Below, piece by piece: positions 1-7,941 of a stretch of DNA of 64,000 nt. Position numbers and translations under genes: made by a program. This DNA is from CBDUEF01 sp018063485 (GTDB taxonomy: Bacteria; Pseudomonadota; Alphaproteobacteria; Rhodobacterales; Rhodobacteraceae): the NCBI GenBank assembly GCA_037045435.1, contig JBAOID010000001.1, forward strand, positions 1 through 64,000. The letters are read 5' to 3'. Below the pieces are notes generated by a model. It did no database searches, had not been told where the DNA came from, and was given only the letters and a program-made list of their open reading frames with translations. How positions within the stretch are numbered: position 1 is the stretch's first letter; each line of letters begins with the position of its first letter.

Positions 1-34
1 GATTTACAAAGCGGCAGCCGGCTGTCTTGCGCTC

Positions 35-150
35 TAGAGCGCGTTGCGTTCAATCAGATACATGTATTCACCTCGCAACCCGAGGCAGCGATTGCCCTTG
101 CAAACGCGTTCGGGTTGCGAGGTGAATTCAATTTGACACAACGCGCTCTA
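35..150. repeat. 116-bp palindromic interspersed repeat, copy 1
   Basis: The outer inverted repeat is TAGAGCGCGTTG (35-46) against CAACGCGCTCTA (139-150). A perfect inner 17-bp inverted repeat, ATTCACCTCGCAACCCG (66-82), pairs with 111-127. A second copy of the same length lies at 32084-32199 and differs at about 7 of 116 positions, counted by eye. The element encodes no protein and resembles a small non-autonomous palindromic or MITE-like unit. Its right end supplies the TAG stop of the dioxygenase gene on the minus strand. No target duplication is obvious. Confidence 0.85.
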
Positions 151-807
151 AGGTTCCGCCCATAGACGTAACAGGTTTGATCTTGTCTTGGTCAGACTGT
201 CGCATAACGTCGATTTGCCGTCTTGGGTATGAATCGTGTCGATGGCCCGGTCCAGATCGAACAGGATTTCGCGCTGATCGGCGCTACGGATGAGGCTTTG
301 TGCCCATCCAACCACCGCCAGGCGCTCGCCCCGTGTCACCTCTTCAACCCGGTGCAGGGTGGTCGATGGATAAAGGATCATATCGCCGGGGTTCAGCTTG
401 ATCGCCCGTGCTTCAAAACTGTCCTCGATGATCAGTGCCCCGCCGTCATAGCTGGCGGGTTCGGCCAGAAACAGCGTGAACGACAGATCAGTTCGTATCC
501 CCTGCATCAAGGCATCGTCCACATGCAGCCCATAGGTCTGCCCCTGCCGATAGCGCGAGAGGATCAATCGGGTCAGTGCTTTTGGGCGCGCGGCAGAGCG
601 AAACACCGTGTTGCCCGCCAGTGCCGCACCTACCTTGGCCAGCACCGCATCCAGTTCGGGCGAGGGGCTGGCCTGATCATTCGCTTTCACCGTCACAGCA
701 AAACGCCCGGCCGTCTTGCGTCCGTCATCAAAGGCCAGATCTGCCGCGGCCTCTCGCAGCACCTGTGCTTCCACCGGAGTGATCAGGTTCTCTATGACCA
801 GCATCAT
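148..807 (-). CDS. piuC: PKHD-type Fe(II)/2-oxoglutarate hydroxylase (PiuC/YbiX family)
   Basis: This 219-residue protein matches the PiuC/YbiX family of Fe(II)- and 2-oxoglutarate-dependent dioxygenases, which usually accompany siderophore or TonB-dependent iron uptake. The facial triad is visible as H95-x-D97 (GLHVDD) and H152 (TTLHRV), with the 2-oxoglutarate-binding Arg at 162 (RGERLAVVGW). The length is near the family's usual 225 residues. Start choice lies between two adjacent ATGs. The gene sits 2 nt downstream of the periplasmic-protein gene on the same strand, so the two are probably co-transcribed. Its TAG stop is formed by the terminal bases of the palindromic repeat. The physiological substrate is unknown for the family. 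Confidence 0.85.
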   Translation of the reverse strand: MMLVIENLITPVEAQVLREAAADLAFDDGRKTAGRFAVTVKANDQASPSPELDAVLAKVGAALAGNTVFRSAARPKALTRLILSRYRQGQTYGLHVDDALMQGIRTDLSFTLFLAEPASYDGGALIIEDSFEARAIKLNPGDMILYPSTTLHRVEEVTRGERLAVVGWAQSLIRSADQREILFDLDRAIDTIHTQDGKSTLCDSLTKTRSNLLRLWAEP

Positions 808-809
808 GG

Positions 810-1640
810 CTAGCGCACTGATGAGGCGATAAGTTCCACTCGGGCCGCCACCGCCAGCAGGATCGCCGGGTCATTCGCCTTTACCTCGGGCTTGCTGATG
901 TCGCCAAAGGCCTCATCCGCACCTTTCAGGGCATCCAGAATCCGGGTTGCGGCTTTTTCGCTGGCGGCTTCTTTCTGCAAACCTTCGGCCAGCACCCGCG
1001 CCACCTCAAGGAAGGCATGCGACTCATGATAGGCCATCACGTCGCTGACTTCGCCATTTTCAATGCTGCCGCCATATTCGCTGGCCGAAGCCTTGACCAA
1101 GCGCGCAAGTGCCTCGGTTCGAACGCTCAAATTCCCACTTTCAGGGGCCTGCGCTGCTGCGACTGCAGCACTTACCGCTGCCAGTGCCGCCTCAACCTCT
1201 GCCATCGGGGCCTTGGCCTCAAGCGTTGCTGAAAACGCCTGCATCGCAGGGGTAATATCAGGAACCCCATGTTCCGCCGTGCTTTTGCGCACCGCGTCCA
1301 TCATTTCTGCCTCGGGGTGATAGGACAGCCCAATGGCGTCATCCACTTGCCCGTTGCGGTAAAGCTGAGCGGCGGCCACCAGATGGCCTTCCACAATCGA
1401 CAATTGCGCCAGATAGGCCACCTCTTGCGAAGCTCCGGCAACAGCACCAGCTTCGCCACCCTCACCGCCCTCGCTCTGGACTGTCCAAAGCTGTGCCCCG
1501 AGATCAGGTGCGGGAAGTGTTACCCGCAGCGGTGCCACCTGTGCCGCCATCGGTCCGGCCGCAAATCCAACCGCAGCGCCAGCCAGAGCAAGATTGCGCC
1601 AGCGGCGAGGAGCGGTTTGACGGGGAGGAGTCTGTGTCAT
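810..1640 (-). CDS. uncharacterised periplasmic protein, partner of PiuC-like gene
   Basis: A 276-residue protein with an N-terminal export signal: an Arg-rich n-region (PRRWRN), a hydrophobic Ala/Gly core and a likely cleavage after AAGPMAA. The mature part is Ala-rich and predicted mostly helical. It has spaced His and Glu residues (VEGHLVAAA, SYHPEAEMMD, AYHESHAF) that could bind metal, and a long Ala-rich helical stretch in the middle. I do not recognise a named domain; a vague resemblance to helical imelysin/EfeO-type proteins is only an impression. It ends 2 nt before the dioxygenase gene, so a role in iron handling is an inference from context. Confidence 0.7.
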   Translation of the reverse strand: MTQTPPRQTAPRRWRNLALAGAAVGFAAGPMAAQVAPLRVTLPAPDLGAQLWTVQSEGGEGGEAGAVAGASQEVAYLAQLSIVEGHLVAAAQLYRNGQVDDAIGLSYHPEAEMMDAVRKSTAEHGVPDITPAMQAFSATLEAKAPMAEVEAALAAVSAAVAAAQAPESGNLSVRTEALARLVKASASEYGGSIENGEVSDVMAYHESHAFLEVARVLAEGLQKEAASEKAATRILDALKGADEAFGDISKPEVKANDPAILLAVAARVELIASSVR

Positions 1641-1725
1641 TGCAGTGCCTTTTGTTGACTATTTGAGTTGGTTTATTTGCTGAACCGCAGCCTGTCAAGA
1701 TTACCCGACTGTTTTACTGTGCAAT

Positions 1726-3088
1726 TCAATCCACCGCTTCGACTTTCAACCATATCCCGCCCTCTGGCCGCAGGGTCAGGATCATTACCGGTTTTGGATC
1801 TTTTCCGGGGATCACGGAAAACCGGAACCGCGCCAGCAACGAGGCCAGGATGATCACGGCTTCTTGCAGAGCGAACGAAGCTCCGATGCAGATCCGGGGG
1901 CCATCGCCGAATGGCAGATAGGCGAACCGGTCAATGGCCTTGGGATCAGCAAACCGGGCCGGATCAAAGCCGTCGGGGTTGGTCCATAGCTTGTGATGGC
2001 GGTGCAGGGCATAGATTGGCAAAATAACCGTGTCGCCTGCCAGCACCTTGCGCCCGCATAACTCATCCTCGGCTATTGCTGTGCGTGACAAGAACGCGGC
2101 AGGCGGATAAAGCCGCAGCGCCTCATCCACGATCCGCCGCGTCAAGGGCAGTTGCGCCAGATCAGCGGCAGTTGCCACCCGATTGCCCAACAAGGCCCTG
2201 GCTTCGGTCTGCGCCTCGGCCTGAACCCTGGGATCAAAGGCGCAGAGATACAACGCCCAGCTCAATGTCAGGGCGGTTGTTTCATGCCCGGCCACGATGA
2301 AGGTCAACAGGTTGTCGCGCAGTTCCGCCGTGGACATCTTGCGCCCGCTTGCCGGGTCTTCGGCGGCCAAAAGCAGATCAAGCAGATCAGGCAACGCCTT
2401 TGGCCCCGAGTTCACGCCGGGCGTTGATCGCAGCATCGGCCAGCCGCTTCAATTCGCCCATGCCCGAAGCGCCAAACACCCGATGCGGGCGGGGGATCCA
2501 CCCCGGAGCCCCGATGATATCCAACAGTGAAACCCGCGCTGTCTGTCCGATATAGGCTTCAATCGCCCGATGTACCGCATCACGATCAAAGCTGCCGCCA
2601 TCGGAAAACGTCACCTGCGAAATCACTTCAAATGTTGCGGTGATCATCTCGGCATAGAGGTCAACTCCACGCCCAATACCCTTGGCCAACCGTGCTACTG
2701 AGGCCTCGGCGGCGGCTGACATGATCGGGGCGAGTGCTGCAATATTGCGGTGGCTGAACACCGGTGCCGCCGCGCGCCGCTGCCAAAGCCAATTCTCACC
2801 CTCCGCCACAAAAAGACTCTCGCCAATCGCCGGGCCAAGGATCAGCTTTGTGATCAGAGATTTCGGATAATTGTCCAGCTTGTCGCGCAATATCCGTTTC
2901 AGGGCCGTTGGGTCCATCACCATATGCCAGCGCTTGCCGGTCTTGCCTGAAAGGATTGGAGCATGAGTGGCAATCTCGGGAATCAGTTCCAATACATTGC
3001 GTCGTCCGGCCTTGAACGATCCCCATATGCCCAAAGCTGCCGTATGCAGAGGCACGCGAACCGGCACAGTTTCGGGCTTATCAGGCAT
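1726..3088 (-). CDS. cytochrome P450, interrupted by a +1 frameshift
   Basis: Haem-thiolate monooxygenase, reconstructed from two reading frames that join near 2404-2407. The N-terminal part carries the family's early helices (KRWHMVMDP, EGENWLWQRRAAAPVFSH). The C-terminal part holds the I-helix motif AGHETT, the ExxR helix (EALRLYP) and the Cys-ligand loop FGDGPRICIG. Removing one base from the four-base C run (G run in the sense strand) restores one frame of 453 codons, a normal P450 length. I start at the ATG at 3088 because AAGGAG lies 7 nt upstream; an in-frame ATG at 3166 lacks such a site. No ferredoxin or reductase gene is adjacent. Substrate unknown. Confidence 0.8.
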
Positions 3089-3220
3089 GATTGGCTCCTT
3101 GATCATCTCAAGATATAGGTCCATTCCGCGCTTTGACCAAGGCACGACGGTTGCGCCGTCGGTCACCCAGAGCTATGCCGATACCCTGGCACCACGCCGC
3201 GACTGAGGAGAATCAATAGA

Positions 3221-3841
3221 ATGCCACGCCGCAACCTGATTGCCCTGGGAATTTGTCTGTCCCTTGTCGCAGCCTGCCAAAAGAATGATCTGGCCGAGCC
3301 TGTTGCGCCGCTGGGTGATTTTGCCCTGGGCTTGAATATCGTCGTAGCTGACAAAGTGGAAAAAGTTCCGATTTCACGCGACACCACGCCCGAGGCATGG
3401 GAAGCCTCGGTCAAGAAGGCGGTGGCAGATCGTTTTGGCCGGTATGATGGCGCCAAACTCTACAATATCGGCATTTCCATTGATGGCTATGCCTTGGCCC
3501 CCCCGGGAATCCCCTTGGTTCTGAAACCGAAATCGATTCTGGTAATCACCGCAAACATCTGGGACGATGCTGCGCAGAAAAAGCTGAATCCCGAAGGCAA
3601 GCAACTGACAATTTTTGAAAAACTGTCGCCAGAAACCTTCATCGGCTCGGGGATCACCCAATCCAAAACCAAGCAGATGGAGATTCTGTCCTATAATGCC
3701 GCCAAGAAGGTGGAGTTGTGGCTTTTGGAGAATCCCGAATGGTTCGGTCTTCCCCCGATCAAAGGGCCGACTCCGGCAGATGCGCCCAGCACACCCGGCA
3801 AACCCAAAGTACCTGCTCCGGCACCGGTTCCGGCCAACTGA
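3221..3841 (+). CDS. uncharacterised lipoprotein
   Basis: A 206-residue protein whose first 19 residues form a lipoprotein signal peptide ending in a lipobox (LVAAC, Cys19), so it should be anchored in a membrane facing the periplasm. The mature region has a mixed alpha/beta pattern with a segment VLKPKSILVITANIWDDAAQKKLN. It ends in a Pro/Ala-rich low-complexity tail (PGKPKVPAPAPVPAN), probably disordered. A GAGGAG ribosome site lies 11 nt before the ATG. It is divergent from the P450 gene and 86 nt upstream of tuf. I do not recognise the family. Confidence 0.75.
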   Translation: MPRRNLIALGICLSLVAACQKNDLAEPVAPLGDFALGLNIVVADKVEKVPISRDTTPEAWEASVKKAVADRFGRYDGAKLYNIGISIDGYALAPPGIPLVLKPKSILVITANIWDDAAQKKLNPEGKQLTIFEKLSPETFIGSGITQSKTKQMEILSYNAAKKVELWLLENPEWFGLPPIKGPTPADAPSTPGKPKVPAPAPVPAN

Positions 3842-3844
3842 GGC

Positions 3845-3871
3845 TTGATTTCCCCCGATCCAACCTATAAA
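3845..3871 (+). promoter_or_regulatory. candidate tuf promoter
   Basis: TTGATT (3845-3850), 15 nt, then TATAAA (3866-3871) upstream of tuf. Shifting the -35 by one base to CTTGAT gives a 16-nt spacer. Between it and the start, GGGCCC-CGACA-GGGCCC (3890-3906) can form a short leader hairpin. Assigned by eye from the general sigma-70 consensus. Confidence 0.35.
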
Positions 3872-3927
3872 TCGCCGCCCGAGTAGACCGGGCCCCGACA
3901 GGGCCCCCGAATCCAAGGGTGGCCATG

Positions 3928-5103
3928 ATGGCAAAGGCAAAGTTTGAACGGAATAAACCGCACGTCAACATCGGGACGATTGGTCACGTTGACCATGGCA
4001 AGACAACACTGACGGCTGCGATCACGAAGTATTTCGGCGATTTCCGCGGCTACGACCAGATCGACAACGCCCCCGAAGAAAAGGCGCGCGGGATCACGAT
4101 CTCGACGACCCATGTGGAATATGAGACCGCGACGCGCCACTACGCGCATGTCGACTGCCCCGGCCACGCCGACTATGTGAAGAACATGATCACCGGTGCG
4201 GCGCAGATGGACGGCGCCATTCTGGTTTGTGCTGCGTCCGATGGCCCGATGCCGCAGACCCGCGAACACATCCTGTTGGGCCGCCAGGTGGGTATTCCCT
4301 ACATGGTGTGCTACATGAACAAGATCGACCTGGTTGACGATGAAGAGCTTGTCGAACTGGTCGAGATGGAACTGCGCGAACTGTTCTCGTCCTACGACTA
4401 CCCCGGCGACGATATTCCGATGATCAAGGGCTCGGCCCACCAGGCGATGATCGGCGAGCGCAAGGACATCGGCGAGGATTCCATCCGTGCCCTGATGCAG
4501 GCCGTTGATGACTATATCCCGACGCCCGAGCGCGCCGTGAACCTGCCGTTCCTGATGCCGATCGAGGACGTGTTCTCGATTTCGGGTCGTGGCACGGTTG
4601 TCACGGGGCGTATCGAGCGCGGCGTGATCAACGTTGGCGACGAAGTTGAGATCGTCGGCATCCGCGACACCAAGAAGTCGATCTGCACCGGTGTCGAGAT
4701 GTTCCGCAAGCTGCTGGACCGTGGCGAGGCTGGCGACAACGTCGGCATCTTGCTGCGCGGCATCGACCGTGACGGCGTTGAGCGTGGCCAGGTGCTGTGC
4801 AAGCCGAAATCGGTGAACCCGCACACCAAGTTCGAGGCCGAGGCCTATATCCTGACCAAGGAAGAGGGTGGCCGTCACACGCCGTTCTTTGCCAACTACC
4901 GTCCGCAATTCTACTTCCGCACCACCGACGTGACCGGCACGGTCGAGTTGCCCGAAGGCACCGAAATGGTGATGCCGGGCGACAACCTGAAGTTCAACGT
5001 CGAGTTGATCGCCCCGATCGCGATGGAAGAAAAACTGCGCTTCGCCATCCGCGAAGGCGGCCGCACCGTCGGTGCAGGCGTCGTGTCGAAAATCATCGCA
5101 TAA
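3928..5103 (+). CDS. tuf: elongation factor Tu
   Basis: GTPase that delivers aminoacyl-tRNA to the ribosome. The G-domain motifs are complete: GHVDHGKTT (P-loop), the DCPGHADY G3 motif and NKID (G4). Domains 2 and 3 follow, ending in VGAGVVSKIIA. The start is placed at the second of two adjacent ATGs, giving the canonical MAKAKFERNKPHVN terminus and 391 residues, with AAGGG 8 nt upstream. Codon use is strongly biased to C/G-ending optimal codons, as expected for a very highly expressed gene. Here tuf is not in a str operon (no fusA upstream). It is the copy associated with tRNA-Trp, but the usual downstream secE-nusG is missing from this window. Confidence 0.97.
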   Translation: MAKAKFERNKPHVNIGTIGHVDHGKTTLTAAITKYFGDFRGYDQIDNAPEEKARGITISTTHVEYETATRHYAHVDCPGHADYVKNMITGAAQMDGAILVCAASDGPMPQTREHILLGRQVGIPYMVCYMNKIDLVDDEELVELVEMELRELFSSYDYPGDDIPMIKGSAHQAMIGERKDIGEDSIRALMQAVDDYIPTPERAVNLPFLMPIEDVFSISGRGTVVTGRIERGVINVGDEVEIVGIRDTKKSICTGVEMFRKLLDRGEAGDNVGILLRGIDRDGVERGQVLCKPKSVNPHTKFEAEAYILTKEEGGRHTPFFANYRPQFYFRTTDVTGTVELPEGTEMVMPGDNLKFNVELIAPIAMEEKLRFAIREGGRTVGAGVVSKIIA

Positions 5104-5134
5104 AGCGAGGCACCAAGCCATAGCCTTGGTTTGC

Positions 5135-5161
5135 AGAGCCGCCCTTCGGGGCGGCTCTTTT
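5135..5161 (+). terminator. rho-independent terminator of tuf
   Basis: Perfect 10-bp stem AGAGCCGCCC (5135-5144), TTCG tetraloop, GGGCGGCTCT (5149-5158), followed by a short T run (5158-5161). It lies 32 nt after the tuf stop codon. One of the clearest intrinsic terminators in the window. Confidence 0.93.
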
Positions 5162-5272
5162 GCTCTGCACAGGGCAGTATGAAAATTTTACACGCACCCC
5201 CAAATTCGGGTTAGGATCACACCAGTATTTGATCGTCTGAGTCCCTTTTTTTCCCATTGCGAGGATTTTACC

Positions 5273-5824
5273 ATGGCTTACCAAGCCGTTGCTGCCGTTG
5301 ACTTCGCCAAAGGTCAGTCAGCCCGCTACAAGGACGGTCAATGCTGGACCTTGGTTGAAGATGCCGTTACCCTGAATGGTGGGAAATCTTCAAAAGGGCT
5401 GACGCCGAATTTTTCGAAAGTTTCTTCCTATGTCTGGGGAAGACCCATTACGATTGCCGCTCTTCAGGTCGGCGACGTGCTGCAATTCAGCAACTATTCC
5501 TGGATCAGGACGGTAACCGTTGATGTCACGAGGCCCGATGGAAGCGGCACAACCGACTCCAAGGACACCGGTGCGGTCAGGGGCAAGCCCCAGCACAGCG
5601 TCATTGTGGCCGAAGTGGTTTCACCGGGAGTTGTGAAAGCGGTCGAGCAGAATATCCCGGACGGTCAAGGGTGGGTGCAGGTGATCGAACTGGTCTTGCT
5701 GGCACCAGCAGAAAGCCGTGAGGAACTGCGTCAATCGACGTCAAAAGGCGATATCGTCACGGTGACAACTACAACCGATGTGGTGAAAAACCCACCCAAA
5801 TGCTACCGCCCGATGGACGCCTGA
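5273..5824 (+). CDS. CHAP/NlpC-like cysteine-hydrolase-fold protein, function unknown
   Basis: A 183-residue protein preceded by GAGGA 8 nt before the ATG. The pattern suggests a CHAP- or NlpC/P60-like papain fold: Cys24 in DGQCWTLVEDA at a helix start, a beta-strand entry GDVLQF (67-72), His108 in PQHSVIVAEV and a polar third residue in EQN (125-127). Such proteins usually cleave peptide or amide bonds, often in peptidoglycan. No signal peptide or membrane segment is visible, so either it acts in the cytosol or it leaves by a non-Sec route. It stands alone between the tuf terminator and tRNA-Trp, in a region that appears rearranged. The fold call is my inference from motif spacing. Confidence 0.55.
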   Translation: MAYQAVAAVDFAKGQSARYKDGQCWTLVEDAVTLNGGKSSKGLTPNFSKVSSYVWGRPITIAALQVGDVLQFSNYSWIRTVTVDVTRPDGSGTTDSKDTGAVRGKPQHSVIVAEVVSPGVVKAVEQNIPDGQGWVQVIELVLLAPAESREELRQSTSKGDIVTVTTTTDVVKNPPKCYRPMDA

Positions 5825-5915
5825 TCCGGGCCAAGACCACAGCCCTATTCTGCGGCGATGGCACCTTTCGCCCTTGATTTCTTCGCGCCCCTGGCTTACC
5901 TCCGGCTTCAGGCAC

Positions 5916-5991
5916 AGGAGTTTAGCTCAGTTGGTAGAGCATCGGTCTCCAAAACCGAGGGTCGTGGGTTCGAGTCCCCCAACTCCTGCCA
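5916..5991 (+). tRNA. tRNA-Trp (CCA anticodon)
   Basis: A complete cloverleaf with encoded 3' CCA. The acceptor AGGAGTT pairs with AACTCCT, the D arm is AGCTCAGTTGGTAGAGC, the anticodon loop is CTCCAAA with anticodon CCA, and the T arm contains GGTTCGAGTCC. In related genomes this tRNA lies between tuf and secE-nusG. Here the DNA after it is a decayed membrane-protein gene on the opposite strand. Confidence 0.97.
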
Positions 5992-6071
5992 AGCCTTTTC
6001 AATGATTTGAAACGTGTTCCTGTTGGGGTGGGCTTGGTAAGTTGGCAGCTTGCTTGGGAACTCCAGTTCCG

Positions 6072-6486
6072 GCTTCACGCGCAGCATGAGCCAATAACAG
6101 GCTTTGCGAATGTTGGTGAAGATCGAGTGGATCGAGAGCGTGCCCTTGGAGCGATACCAAAGCACAAGAGTCGCGACCAAGGCACCAGCAGATATGATTG
6201 CGGAATTGAGCAAGCGGACCTGAAGACCATCGACCAGATTGTCGGTGATCAACGTGGCGACGATGCTGATCAACACAACCGACAGCCAGCAAGGCGCAGG
6301 AACATAGCGCTTTTGCGCGAGCTGCCAGACAAGCGCCAGAGCCAGGACCCCTGACATGGTCAGTGAAGTCATCGTCAGGCCAAGGTCCAATTTCCTGTTG
6401 AGATAATCGGCGGCGCTCGCCCGCATCGGTACAGCCATCAGCTTGATAAGCCAGAAATCGGGGTGACTTTGGGAACCCGGTTGCAA
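6072..6486 (-). pseudogene. truncated COG4705-type membrane-anchored protein
   Basis: About 138 codons resemble the first half of the COG4705 membrane family: a PDFWLIKLM-like start, paired hydrophobic segments, LVLWYRSKGTLSIHSI and a final ACYWLML. Full members are roughly 250 residues with further repeats of helix pairs. Here homology stops at about 6072, and the open frame then runs through unrelated sequence and the antisense of tRNA-Trp, ending at 5908. The usual ATT-GE motif of the first repeat is also lost. I regard it as a decayed fragment, not a working gene. Its truncation next to a tRNA is consistent with an old insertion or deletion at that site. Confidence 0.65.
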
Positions 6487-7004
6487 ACCGCGTCGGGGAT
6501 ATCGCCTGAGGGGGCTGACATAGGACTTTCCTATTGATTTCCGGGGGATGGGAACGGTCGCCTCGATAATGCCCCGGCATTCAGGCTCAGTTGCGCCTCA
6601 ATACCTGGAAAGCTGCAAAAGCCGATGAGAAAAACCGGAAGCCCAGGAACTGGTCATCGAAGGTAACGTGAAGCTGCGCGAAGGTGCCTTGGAGAAACCG
6701 GCGCAAGATGTCACCAAGAAATTTCTTGGCCTATGATTACACTGTCCGGGGCAGCCGTAAGGCAAAGACGATCTTCATTCCCGCAGATGTATTCAAGGCG
6801 GAACGCTCACGCAATCCCGACGGCGACCCGTGTTATTGACTCATGCTGCGGGTGAGCGGGACATCTGACCGAACGGCAGGCCAGGCAGCTTTACAAAAAC
6901 CCGGACGCGCTGCACCAAGGATGATTGTGGCAAAATTGTGAATAGTCTATAAAATGCAGATGCTTAACTGGCCCGTAAGCCTGTTTGTGTAGAACCGGAC
7001 TTGG
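6487..7004. other. gene-poor, probably decayed interval
   Basis: No convincing gene. A short plus-strand frame ends with SRKAKTIFIPADVFKAERS at about 6760-6838, and an adjacent frame upstream reads KLREGALEKPAQDVTKKFLG; together they could be the tail of a frameshifted remnant that I cannot identify. The last 60 bases contain the candidate CtrA site and the motB promoter region. Confidence 0.4.
6964..6978 (+). promoter_or_regulatory. candidate CtrA-binding site upstream of motB
   Basis: TTAA-CTGGCCC-GTAA matches the CtrA consensus TTAA-N7-TTAA with one mismatch, about 35 nt before the motB start. CtrA is a known activator of flagellar genes in Rhodobacterales. A second such site precedes flgE. 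Confidence 0.4.
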
Positions 7005-7013
7005 GTGAAAAAC

Positions 7014-7847
7014 ATGGGTGTGTGGATGGTTGGGCAATCAAATGTCGCACCAGTCATCATCAAGCGGAAGAAGATCATTCAGGCAAGTGCACACCACGGT
7101 GGGGCGTGGAAAGTTGCCTATGCTGATTTTGTGACGGCCATGATGGCCTTCTTCATGCTGATGTGGCTGTTGAATGCGACAACGGAAAAACAACGCAAGG
7201 GAATCGCGGACTATTTCAGTCCGACGATTCCGATGAGCCGCATTTCAGGCGGCGGCGACGGGGCATTTGGCGGCGATTTGATCTTTTCCGAGCAAACCCT
7301 GGCCAAGAACGGGACTGGCGCCTCCAGTGAGCGTGCCAGCGCCGAAGATAAGGCAAAGGGCGATTCCGGTCAGGCCGAACAAAAGGCCATCGCCGAAGTT
7401 CAGCAGGCGCTGACCGCGCATGGCGGTGAAAGCATGACGATGGAGCGGATGCTGCGCCATGTGGTGACCAAAGTGACGGATCAGGGTCTGGTGATCGAGA
7501 TTTTCGACACCGCCGAGGAGTCTTTGTTTAGTGAAGGCACCGCTGATCCCTCGGGAATCACGCGCAAACTGGCGCAGCTCTTGGCGCAGGTGTTGGCGCT
7601 TGCCAGCAATCAAATCGCGGTCGAGGGCCATTTGCGCAGCTATCCGATCACCTTGAAGGACAATCCGACTTGGGATCTGTCCGCCCAACGCGCGCAGATC
7701 GCGCGCCAACTGATTGAAGAAGCTGGGCTTTCGACGGCAAGGATGTCACGAATCACTGGCCATGCTGATCGAAAACCGCTGACAGCCGATCCCAGCGCGA
7801 TAAGGAATAACCGGATCGAAATCATTCTTTTGCGCAAGGATCGCTGA
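7014..7847 (+). CDS. motB: flagellar motor stator protein MotB
   Basis: Stator subunit that couples ion flow to flagellar rotation and anchors the stator to peptidoglycan. The N-terminus shows the MotB signature GAWKVAYADFVTAMMAFF, with the ion-binding Asp in YADF followed by one transmembrane helix. A Gly/Ala-rich plug and linker region comes next, then a C-terminal OmpA-like domain (VEGHLRSYP, LSAQRAQ, ITGHADR, RNNRIEIILL). At about 277 residues it is near the family norm. Alternative in-frame starts are GTG at 7005 and ATG at 7026. motA is not adjacent. It heads the flagellar run and has a CtrA-like site upstream. Confidence 0.92.
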   Translation: MGVWMVGQSNVAPVIIKRKKIIQASAHHGGAWKVAYADFVTAMMAFFMLMWLLNATTEKQRKGIADYFSPTIPMSRISGGGDGAFGGDLIFSEQTLAKNGTGASSERASAEDKAKGDSGQAEQKAIAEVQQALTAHGGESMTMERMLRHVVTKVTDQGLVIEIFDTAEESLFSEGTADPSGITRKLAQLLAQVLALASNQIAVEGHLRSYPITLKDNPTWDLSAQRAQIARQLIEEAGLSTARMSRITGHADRKPLTADPSAIRNNRIEIILLRKDR

Positions 7848-7870
7848 ATGAATCGGCAAAATTTTAGCTG

Positions 7871-7885
7871 TTAGGCCGATATTAA
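7871..7885 (+). promoter_or_regulatory. candidate CtrA-binding site upstream of flgE
   Basis: TTAG-GCCGATA-TTAA differs from TTAA-N7-TTAA at one base and lies 57 nt before the flgE ATG, in the 94-nt gap between motB and flgE. Its recurrence at both flagellar promoters is the main support. Confidence 0.42.
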
Positions 7886-7941
7886 GGGCCGTGATGCAAG
7901 TTGCTCTCATCTGCGGCCAATGCTCCAGAAGGGACCAATTG

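Noticed and set aside
1641..1725. Iron-responsive box upstream of the periplasmic protein/PiuC-like pair
   Set aside because: The TTGACTATTTGAGTTG stretch is suggestive but not a true inverted repeat, so I do not call an operator.
3865..5121. A 418-codon open frame antisense to tuf
   Set aside because: Its frame is a by-product of tuf's strongly biased codons. The product is His/Asp-rich with no recognisable domain, and tuf itself is certain.
5908..6000. Conserved-looking peptide GDSNPRPSVLETDALPTELN
   Set aside because: It is the antisense translation of tRNA-Trp, a well-known source of false protein matches, and not part of the COG4705 fragment.
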